Program-made: the position numbers and the translations under genes | Part shown: positions 1 through 6,231 of the stretch, one piece after another | Numbering within the stretch: the stretch's first letter is position 1 | Layout of the letters: every line of letters begins with the position of its first letter | The notes under the pieces: generated by a model | Told to the model about the DNA's origin: nothing | Seen by the model: the letters and a program-made list of their open reading frames with translations, nothing else | Databases searched by the model: none | NCBI GenBank assembly: GCA_945901965.1 | Contig: CAMDMN010000027.1 | Span: 1 to 13,982 of the forward strand | Length of the DNA stretch: 13,982 nucleotides | Source of the DNA: Legionella genomosp. 1 | GTDB lineage: Bacteria > Pseudomonadota > Gammaproteobacteria > Legionellales > Legionellaceae | Direction: 5' to 3'

Positions 1-8
1 AATAACGC

Positions 9-38
9 TAGATTGCTTCGCTGCGAGCGCAAAGACGG
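9..38. repeat. Degenerate dispersed repeat next to the oxygenase stop codon
   Basis: Read on the minus strand this stretch contains GCAGCGAAGCAATC, preceded by a CCGTCTTTGCG-like segment. It resembles the widespread bacterial intergenic repeat of the CGTCATTGCGAGCG...GCGAAGCAATC type. It ends two bases from the stop codon of the minus-strand oxygenase gene, a usual site for such elements, and may act as a terminator or mRNA 3' structure. The window edge may cut off the rest of the element, so only one arm can be judged. Confidence 0.4.
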
Positions 39-39
39 A

Positions 40-819
40 TTATTTTTGAATATATTTTTTAAACGGAAGCATCTTCTCAAATACACGACGTATTTTTTGT
101 TCAGGCCTTGCTCTAAAGGAATTGCCATTGAAAAAATATTCCTCATCCTCAGGCGATTTAGGTGAAAAAAAGTAATTAAATACACAACAGCGAGGAGCTT
201 CACATAAAACGGGATTAACTGCATGCCAAGATCTACGGTTTGTTTCCATTACTAGCATGCGATTAAATAAACTAGGGACAACAATACGATTTTTAATTTC
301 CTCATCCCAAAGCTCGTAATTTCCACCATTCTCTAGTCGCCAATTTGGCGATACGTAATAAAGAACATTGACCGTGCGATAATTTTCCCGGCCCATATCA
401 TGCGAATTATCTAAATGAGGATTAAGACGATACCCTTTAAGTAAGGTACTAATTCCACCGGCATAAGGAGAGCTATCAGGAACTTGGTTTTTAATTTCTG
501 TTATCTCTTCAATTAAAGCAACAACTTTTGGATCCTGAATCGCTGAGTTAATATCTTGTAACAAAGTGGATACATCTTTTAGGTGGCTATATTTTAATTT
601 TAGTTTCCCAGGAATGTTTAATAAACGCATTTCTTTTGGATTGGGAAAGTTTGCGTGTATTTGCTCAGCAATTTCTGTTGGAAGAAGATCATCAAGGGTA
701 AAATGCCTGGCAACTTTAAAAGGATGCGGAAGAAAAAATGCTTTTTTCAACTGCGCTTTAGTTTCATTTATGCGATTTACAATTAGATCCGTTAATTGAT
801 CTTTTTCAATGGTTGTCAT
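40..819 (-). CDS. 2-oxoglutarate/Fe(II)-dependent oxygenase family protein (prolyl 4-hydroxylase-like fold)
   Basis: A 259-residue soluble protein that looks like a member of the 2OG-Fe(II) oxygenase superfamily. These enzymes couple decarboxylation of 2-oxoglutarate to hydroxylation of a substrate. The iron triad is visible: H135 and D137 in NPHLDNSHD, and the distal H199 in RRSWHAVNPV. R210 in APRCCVFNYFFSP sits where the family binds the 2-oxoglutarate carboxylate. The core strand LYYVSPNW (153-160), followed by GGNYELW (165-171), matches the usual hydrophobic strand plus GG-x-L/Y-x-L-W pattern between the two halves of the site. The N-terminal ~100 residues are helical and lack a signal peptide, so the protein is probably cytoplasmic. 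The substrate cannot be read from the sequence; relatives modify proteins, sugars or small metabolites. The ATG at 819 has only a weak purine-rich ribosome site (AAAGAAAA). The gene is transcribed alone, divergently from prkA. Confidence 0.8.
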   Translation of the reverse strand: MTTIEKDQLTDLIVNRINETKAQLKKAFFLPHPFKVARHFTLDDLLPTEIAEQIHANFPNPKEMRLLNIPGKLKLKYSHLKDVSTLLQDINSAIQDPKVVALIEEITEIKNQVPDSSPYAGGISTLLKGYRLNPHLDNSHDMGRENYRTVNVLYYVSPNWRLENGGNYELWDEEIKNRIVVPSLFNRMLVMETNRRSWHAVNPVLCEAPRCCVFNYFFSPKSPEDEEYFFNGNSFRARPEQKIRRVFEKMLPFKKYIQK

Positions 820-850
820 TATTAATTTTCTTTAAGAGTATATATTTAAT

Positions 851-856
851 ATTATA
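851..856 (-). promoter_or_regulatory. Candidate -10 box for the oxygenase gene
   Basis: A perfect TATAAT on the minus strand, placed to give a short leader of about 25 bases before the ATG at 819. No good -35 hexamer is visible at 16-18 bases, so the assignment rests on the -10 and its position. Confidence 0.4.
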
Positions 857-928
857 ACCCCAAGAAACTAAAAAATGCTATTTCGGTCTTTTTGCTTTTT
901 TACTCGACCTTGGGTTTAGGTTTAGAAT

Positions 929-1022
929 GTAGGGTGGGCAAAACGCAGTGTGCCCACCAGGAAGTGGCACAGAATGTTAAGCTAAATATTTTGGTGGGCA
1001 CACTGCGTTTTGCCCACCCTAC
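929..1022. repeat. Perfect 31-bp inverted repeat with 32-base spacer (GTAGGGTGGGC family)
   Basis: The left arm, 929-959, begins GTAGGGTGGGCAAAACGC. Its exact reverse complement is at 992-1022 and ends TTGCCCACCCTAC. Each arm also contains its own shorter palindrome, GTGGGCA...TGCCCAC. A related copy starts at 13917. This double-palindrome design is like REP/BIME or MITE-type dispersed elements. I see no target-site duplication and no transposase. It lies between divergent promoters, so it could act as an insulator or bidirectional terminator. Confidence 0.85.
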
Positions 1023-1118
1023 GATCAAATTGATGTAATAAGTTATGAAGTGATATTTTGCGTAAGTCCTGGCATTAATAAAAAAAATAAAAAATTTCAC
1101 TCAAATCTATAAAATTTC

Positions 1119-1130
1119 GCCTATACTAAA
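1119..1130 (+). promoter_or_regulatory. Sigma-S-like promoter -10 region for prkA-yeaH-spoVR
   Basis: The sequence GCCTATACTAAA holds a -10 hexamer TATACT (1122-1127) with C just upstream, as in the extended -10 (CTATACT) preferred by RpoS-type holoenzyme. The predicted transcript start is near 1134, giving a leader of about 80 bases. No strong -35 box is visible, which sigma-S promoters tolerate. In enteric bacteria yeaGH is known to depend on RpoS, so the match fits the genes downstream. Confidence 0.5.
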
Positions 1131-1214
1131 TCTAAGACTAATATAAAAACAGCTAATAAAAATTTGATGTAGCATTATTTCCCATAAAAAATATAAGTAG
1201 AAAGGGGAGTTAAA

Positions 1215-3146
1215 ATGAGCACGAAAGAGTTTTTAGCAGGATATACCCGCCGCTTTGAAGATAATAAAGAGGAGGAGATGAGTCTTGATGAATACCTAGA
1301 ATTATGTAAGAAAGATCCAACTGCCTATGCTAACCCTGCTGAACGCCTACTTATGGCAATTGGTGAACCAGAAATGGTTGATACTCGCCACGATCCAATA
1401 TTATCTCGTATTTTTTCTAATAAAATTGTTTATCGCTACATGGTATTTAATGAATTTTATGGCATGGAAGAACCTATTGAACAATTAGTTGGTTTCTTAA
1501 AACATGCGGCTCAAGGCCTTGAAGAAATTAAACAAGTATTATACTTACTAGGCCCTGTCGGCGGTGGTAAATCGTCTTTAGCTGAAAAATTAAAAGATTT
1601 AATGCAGAAGACCCCTTTTTATGCAATTAAAGGTTCTCCTGTTTTTGACTCACCGCTTTCATTATTTAATTTAGAAGAAGATGGTAAATTATTAGAAGAG
1701 CGGTTTAACATACCTCAACGTTATCTACGTTATATCATGTCTCCTTGGGCAATCAAAAGACTTCATGAATTTAATGGCGATATTAATCAATTTAGAGTCA
1801 TTAAAGTTAAACCTTCGCGATCAAAACAAATAGCCATAGCGAAAACTGAGCCAGGAGATGAGAATAACCAAGATATTTCATCCCTTGTCGGTAAAGTTGA
1901 TATTCGTAAATTAGAAGAATTTTCTCAAGACGATCCTGATGCCTATAGTTATTCTGGTGGCCTTTGTCGTGCTAACCGCGGTTTACTTGAATTTGTGGAG
2001 ATGTTTAAAGCTCCAATTAAAGTGTTACATCCATTACTTACAGCGACACAAGAAGGAAATTATAATGCTACCGAAGGCCTATCATCGATTCCTTTTGAAG
2101 GCATAATTTTAGCCCATTCAAATGAAGCTGAATGGCAAACTTTTCGTAATAATAAAAATAATGAAGCCTTTATTGATCGTATCAATATTGTCAAAGTACC
2201 GTATTGCTTGCGCGTTTCTGAAGAATTAAAAATCTATCGGAAACTTGTAGAAAATAGCTCATTATCTTCTGTCCCTTGCGCCCCTGGAACATTAGACATG
2301 TTAGCGCAATTTTCTGTATTAACTCGCTTAAAAGAGCCACAAAATTCCAGTATTTACTCAAAACTACGGGTATATAATGGCGAAAGTTTAAAAGATACCG
2401 ATCCTAAAGCTAAATCATATCAAGAATATCGTGATTTTGCTGGAGTTGATGAAGGAATGAGCGGTATTTCAACCCGCTTTGCCTTTAAAATTCTCTCCAA
2501 AGTATTTAATTTTGATCATACTGAAGTTGCTGCTAATCCCGTACATTTACTTTATGTATTAGAGCGCCAAATTGAGCAAGAGCAATTCCCGCAAGAATTA
2601 CAAGAAAGATATTTAAACTTTATTAAAGAATACTTATCACCTAAGTATGTAGAATTTATCGGCAAAGAAATTCAAACAGCTTATTTGGAATCATACTCTG
2701 AATACGGTCAAAATATTTTCGATCGCTATATTACTTATGCTGACTTTTGGATCCAAGACCAAGATTATCGAGATCCTGATACTGGTGAAATTTTTGATAG
2801 AGCAGCCCTTAATACCGATCTTGAAAAAATTGAAAAGCCTGCCGGCATTTCAAATCCAAAAGATTTTCGTAATGAAGTTGTTAACTTTGTTTTACGCGCA
2901 AAAGCTAATAATAATGGCAAAAATCCAAAATGGAATAGCTATGAAAAATTAAAGTCCGTTATTGAAAAAAAGATGTTCTCCAATACCGAAGACTTACTTC
3001 CTGTTATCTCCTTTAATGCTAAATCATCAGAAGATGATAAGAAAAAACATGCAGAATTTATTGCTCGGATGGTGGACAAAGGATATACCGCGAAACAAGT
3101 TAGACTCCTCTGTGAGTGGTATTTACGCGTACGTAAGTCACAGTAA
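1215..3146 (+). CDS. prkA: PrkA/YeaG family AAA+ serine protein kinase
   Basis: At 643 residues it is almost exactly the length of E. coli YeaG. It aligns by recall throughout, including long near-identical stretches such as TEPGDENNQDIS, HPLLTATQEGNYN and AHSNEAEW. The N-terminal two thirds is the PrkA AAA+ module: Walker A GPVGGGKSS (113-121, K119), the GLCRANRGLLEFVEMFKAP segment (249-267) in the Walker B area, a sensor-like ILAHSNEAEW (298-307) and an arginine-containing DRI (321-323). The C-terminal third is the PrkA domain that gives the family its kinase annotation, and it ends CEWYLRVRKS. The protein is cytoplasmic. Family members act in stationary-phase and nutrient-stress responses together with YeaH and SpoVR. 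The ATG at 1215 is well supported by an AAAGGGGAG ribosome site six bases upstream. It is the first gene of a three-gene operon, and yeaH starts 19 bases after its stop. Confidence 0.96.
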   Translation: MSTKEFLAGYTRRFEDNKEEEMSLDEYLELCKKDPTAYANPAERLLMAIGEPEMVDTRHDPILSRIFSNKIVYRYMVFNEFYGMEEPIEQLVGFLKHAAQGLEEIKQVLYLLGPVGGGKSSLAEKLKDLMQKTPFYAIKGSPVFDSPLSLFNLEEDGKLLEERFNIPQRYLRYIMSPWAIKRLHEFNGDINQFRVIKVKPSRSKQIAIAKTEPGDENNQDISSLVGKVDIRKLEEFSQDDPDAYSYSGGLCRANRGLLEFVEMFKAPIKVLHPLLTATQEGNYNATEGLSSIPFEGIILAHSNEAEWQTFRNNKNNEAFIDRINIVKVPYCLRVSEELKIYRKLVENSSLSSVPCAPGTLDMLAQFSVLTRLKEPQNSSIYSKLRVYNGESLKDTDPKAKSYQEYRDFAGVDEGMSGISTRFAFKILSKVFNFDHTEVAANPVHLLYVLERQIEQEQFPQELQERYLNFIKEYLSPKYVEFIGKEIQTAYLESYSEYGQNIFDRYITYADFWIQDQDYRDPDTGEIFDRAALNTDLEKIEKPAGISNPKDFRNEVVNFVLRAKANNNGKNPKWNSYEKLKSVIEKKMFSNTEDLLPVISFNAKSSEDDKKKHAEFIARMVDKGYTAKQVRLLCEWYLRVRKSQ

Positions 3147-3165
3147 ACTCTTTAGGGGTTAGTCT

Positions 3166-4431
3166 ATGACGCAATTAATAGATAGACGAAAGAATGCTGG
3201 TAAAAAATCTACGGTCAACCGCCAAAGATTTCTTCGTCGCTATAAAAACCAAATTAAACGTGCGGTTTCTGATGCTGTAGGAAAACGTAGCATTACTGAA
3301 ATTAATAAAGGCGAAGAAATTACAATACCAGCTAAAGATCTTGCTGAACCACGATTTAATCAAGGAGAAGGGGGTGACATTGAACGCGTACTCCCTGGAA
3401 ATGATGAATTCATTAGCGGGGATAAAATTAACCGCCCAAATTCTCAATCGTCAAGTGATGGAGGCGGTGAAGCTGGTAATAGTGGTGAAGGCGAAGATCC
3501 TTTTGTCTTTCAATTATCACGTGAAGAATTTCTAGAATTATATTTTGAAGATTTAGAATTACCTGATCTTGTAAAAAAAGACTTGGCAAGCATTGCAACT
3601 TTTAAAACTATACGCGCAGGAGTTACAACTAGCGGAGTACCTACGAATATTAATGTATTAAGATCTTTACGCCAAGCCACAGGACGAAGAGTATGTTTAG
3701 CGTCATCTTACAAAAAAAAATTAAAGCGCGCTGAAAGCCTACTTAAAGAACTAGAATCATCACCAAAACCTAAAAAAAGCGAAATCACTAAATTATTAGA
3801 TGACATTGCTTTACTTAAAAAGAAAATCAATGCCATCCCATTTATTGATACCCTAGATCTTCGCTACAATAATCGCGTGCGTGTTCAAGCACCTTCAACC
3901 CAAGCGGTGATGTTTTGTATTATGGACGTTTCAGGATCAATGGATGAACCTAAAAAAGATATCGCTAAACGATTTTTTATTTTACTTTATCTTTTTCTAA
4001 CTAAAAATTATGAAAAAATTGAATTAGTCTTTATACGTCATCACACCTCAGCCAAAGAAGTATCTGAACAAGATTTCTTTTACTCGCGTGAAACTGGTGG
4101 AACTGTGGTTTCTAGTGCACTAGAGCTCTTGCATCAAACGATTGAAGCAAGATACCCACCTGCTGCATGGAATATTTATGTAGCCCAAGCATCAGATGGC
4201 GATAATTGGAATGCTGACTCACCTTATTGTTCGGAATTATTACAAGAAAACATCATGCCGCTACTACAATATTTTGCCTATATTGAAATTATGCCACGGC
4301 ATCATCAAAGCTTATGGGAAGTATATCAAAAAGTGCGCGAATCTTATCCTAATTTTGCCATGGAAAATATTGAAAGTGCTGCTAATATTTACCCGGTATT
4401 TCGTGAATTATTTAAAAGGAAGACGGTATGA
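3166..4431 (+). CDS. yeaH: YeaH/YhbH family protein (DUF444) with von Willebrand A-type metal site
   Basis: A 421-residue protein close in length to E. coli YeaH. The N-terminal part is basic (RRYKNQIKRAV), then comes a low-complexity Gly/Ser/Glu linker (about 92-112, SSSDGGGEAGNSGEGE). A charged coiled-coil-like stretch (182-225) precedes the vWA domain. The metal-ion-dependent adhesion site is complete: D254-x-S256-x-S258 in MDVSGSMDE, T313 in ETGGTVV and D344 in ASDGDNW. The family is encoded next to PrkA and SpoVR, and a scaffold or partner role is usual for vWA proteins paired with AAA+ ATPases; the exact role here is inferred. AGGGG at 3154-3158 sets the ATG at 3166. The stop overlaps the spoVR start (ATGA), indicating translational coupling. 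A run of nine A at 3712-3720 lies inside the frame. Confidence 0.94.
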   Translation: MTQLIDRRKNAGKKSTVNRQRFLRRYKNQIKRAVSDAVGKRSITEINKGEEITIPAKDLAEPRFNQGEGGDIERVLPGNDEFISGDKINRPNSQSSSDGGGEAGNSGEGEDPFVFQLSREEFLELYFEDLELPDLVKKDLASIATFKTIRAGVTTSGVPTNINVLRSLRQATGRRVCLASSYKKKLKRAESLLKELESSPKPKKSEITKLLDDIALLKKKINAIPFIDTLDLRYNNRVRVQAPSTQAVMFCIMDVSGSMDEPKKDIAKRFFILLYLFLTKNYEKIELVFIRHHTSAKEVSEQDFFYSRETGGTVVSSALELLHQTIEARYPPAAWNIYVAQASDGDNWNADSPYCSELLQENIMPLLQYFAYIEIMPRHHQSLWEVYQKVRESYPNFAMENIESAANIYPVFRELFKRKTV

Positions 4432-5954
4432 AAAAAAAACCGTTATCAACTGGCGCTGAATGGACCTTTGATTTAATTGAAACCTATGATCGAGAAATAG
4501 CTCGCATCGCCAAAAATTTTAAGCTAGACACATACCCCAATCAGCTTGAGGTAATAACTGCTGAACAAATGATGGATTCCTATGCATCTGTAGGCATGCC
4601 GATTGGTTATAATCATTGGTCTTTTGGCAAGCACTTCGTCGGGGTTGAAAGAAGTTACCAACGCGGAGAAATGGGTCTTGCTTATGAGCTTGTAATAAAT
4701 TCCAATCCTTGTATTGCCTACCTTATGGAAGAAAATACGATGGCAATGCAGGCACTTGTCATAGCTCATGCTTGTTATGGCCATAATTCCTTTTTTAAAA
4801 ATAATTACTTATTTAAAATGTGGACTTCAGCTGATGCAATTATTGATTATTTAGTATTTGCAAAAAATTATATTAGCGAATGCGAAGAACTTCATGGTAT
4901 TGACGAAGTAGAAATGGTCTTAGACTCATGTCATGCTCTTATGAATTATGGCGTTGATCGCTATAAACATCCTTCACCATTATCAATACAAGAAGAAAAA
5001 ATCCGCCAACAAAATCGGGCCATGTACTTACAAACTCAAGTAAATGAACTATGGCGTACTATTCCTGATAATTTAAAAGACAAAAAAAATAAAGATAAAA
5101 TTATATTTCCTTCCGAACCACAAGAAAATATCCTCTATTTTATTGAAAAAAATGCGCCATTACTGCAACCATGGCAACGTGAAATTGTACGTATAGTTAG
5201 AAAAATAGCGCAATATTTTTACCCTCAAAGTCAAACAAAGGTAATGAATGAAGGATGGGCATGCTTTTGGCATTACACCTTAATACACGCGCTTTATGAT
5301 GAAAACTTAGTTAATGATGAATTTATGTTAGAAGTTTTACAAAATCACACTAATGTAATCATGCAGCCACCTTATAATAGCTCGTACTTTAATGGAATTA
5401 ATCCATATACCTTGGGCTATCACATGATGCAAGATATAAAAAGGATCTGTGAAGCACCGACTGATGAAGATAAACATTGGTTCCCTCACCTTGTTAATAC
5501 CGATTGGGTATCAAGTTTAGACTACGCGATGCGCAATTTTAAAGATGAAAGTTTTATTGCTCAATACTTATCTCCACGCGTTATCCGGGAACTTAAATTA
5601 TTTAGCATTATTGATGATGATAAAAATCCTAACTTAGTAGTCGGTGCAATTCATAATGAAGCCGGCTATCAAATGATTCGTGAATCCCTATCTAAACAAT
5701 ATAATTTATCTAGTCAAGATTTAGATATTCAAGTTTTATCGGTTGATTTAGAAGGAGATCGCTCCTTAACTTTACAATACAAACAACAAAACCGAATTCC
5801 ATTAGGAAAAACCACCAATGAAGTATTAAAACACCTACATAGCCTATGGAAATTTCCTGTTATTTTAAAAGCTATTGATTTAAACGGACAAATAACAGCT
5901 GAATACCATTGCCCACCTCATACGCCAATCCAAAATGATCATGAGTCGGTGTGA
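4428..5954 (+). CDS. spoVR: SpoVR family protein (YcgB)
   Basis: A 508-residue protein matching the length of E. coli YcgB (about 510). It carries the family's conserved blocks: YNHWSFGKHF (61-70), VIAHACYGHNSFFKNN (111-126, with H114 and H119), NEGWACFWHY (274-283) and NPYTLGYHMMQDIKRI (325-340). The histidines and glutamates in the helical core look like metal ligands, but that is an inference. No signal peptide is visible. SpoVR was named for a role in Bacillus spore cortex formation; in gammaproteobacteria it travels with prkA and yeaH as a stress module. The start overlaps the yeaH stop by four bases. AAGGA at 4416-4420 gives good spacing. The codons after ATG are three AAA, forming a nine-A run that could allow slippage. 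The operon ends here: the next 277 bases contain a repeat and a new promoter. Confidence 0.95.
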   Translation: MKKKPLSTGAEWTFDLIETYDREIARIAKNFKLDTYPNQLEVITAEQMMDSYASVGMPIGYNHWSFGKHFVGVERSYQRGEMGLAYELVINSNPCIAYLMEENTMAMQALVIAHACYGHNSFFKNNYLFKMWTSADAIIDYLVFAKNYISECEELHGIDEVEMVLDSCHALMNYGVDRYKHPSPLSIQEEKIRQQNRAMYLQTQVNELWRTIPDNLKDKKNKDKIIFPSEPQENILYFIEKNAPLLQPWQREIVRIVRKIAQYFYPQSQTKVMNEGWACFWHYTLIHALYDENLVNDEFMLEVLQNHTNVIMQPPYNSSYFNGINPYTLGYHMMQDIKRICEAPTDEDKHWFPHLVNTDWVSSLDYAMRNFKDESFIAQYLSPRVIRELKLFSIIDDDKNPNLVVGAIHNEAGYQMIRESLSKQYNLSSQDLDIQVLSVDLEGDRSLTLQYKQQNRIPLGKTTNEVLKHLHSLWKFPVILKAIDLNGQITAEYHCPPHTPIQNDHESV

Positions 5955-5981
5955 TTAAAAATATTTAAAAACTTGAGAAAC

Positions 5982-6096
5982 ACGTCATCCAGAGCGCGTG
6001 TTTTTGCGCGAAGGATCCCCTGAATATTGCACAATTTTCTGCAAATGGAGATCCCTAGTTGCACTCGGAATGACGTACCTCACTCGGGGATGACGT
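5982..6096. repeat. Dispersed repeat of the ACGTCATCC...GGATGACGT type, copy 1
   Basis: It begins ACGTCATCCAGAGCGCGTG, continues TTTTTGCGCGAAGGATC, and closes with the inverted end GGATGACGT (6088-6096). The first ~35 bases match the copy at 10964 almost base for base. The right end is duplicated in tandem: CACTCGGAATGACGTAC (6062-6078) is followed by CACTCGGGGATGACGTAC (6081-6098). It sits directly behind spoVR, where it may form a 3' RNA structure ending the operon transcript. Confidence 0.75.
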
Positions 6097-6139
6097 ACGT
6101 TAAAGAATTTAAAAATTTGCTTTATTATTCATAAATCTT

Positions 6140-6157
6140 ACTTACAGAATACTTACA
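6140..6157. promoter_or_regulatory. Direct-repeat operator candidate (CpxR-box-like)
   Basis: ACTTACA occurs at 6140-6146 and again at 6151-6157, exactly 11 bases apart. On the minus strand this reads GTAAG-N6-GTAAG, one base off per half-site from the GTAAA-N-GTAAA tandem site used by the response regulator CpxR. It lies about 55-72 bases upstream of the predicted transcript start of the 518-residue protein, where an OmpR-type activator would bind. No regulator gene is in the window, so identity is a guess. Confidence 0.3.
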
Positions 6158-6196
6158 TAACCGTGCGTATTTTGCTATCATTTTGCTGTAGTCTTT

Positions 6197-6205
6197 TGCT
6201 ATATT
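6197..6205 (+). promoter_or_regulatory. Extended -10 promoter candidate for the 518-residue protein
   Basis: TGCTATATT combines a TGn extension with TATATT (6200-6205). The -35 region is poor, as is common for extended -10 promoters. The predicted start is close to 6212, giving a leader of about 20 bases that includes the AAGGA ribosome site (6219-6223). Confidence 0.4.
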
Positions 6206-6231
6206 TTTAACTATTAATAAGGAAATTTATC

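Larger units (their letters stand above)
820..1214. other. Divergent intergenic region (oxygenase / prkA)
   Basis: This 395-base gap separates two divergently transcribed genes. It holds the oxygenase promoter candidate, a perfect 31-bp inverted repeat and the sigma-S-like prkA promoter. The remainder is A/T-rich with no credible gene. The only open frame, on the minus strand from 1100 to 900, runs through the inverted repeat and looks non-coding. Confidence 0.6.

Noticed and set aside
900..1100. 66-residue open frame on the minus strand
   Set aside because: It runs through the perfect inverted repeat, has no ribosome site and reads as low-complexity translation of repeat DNA.
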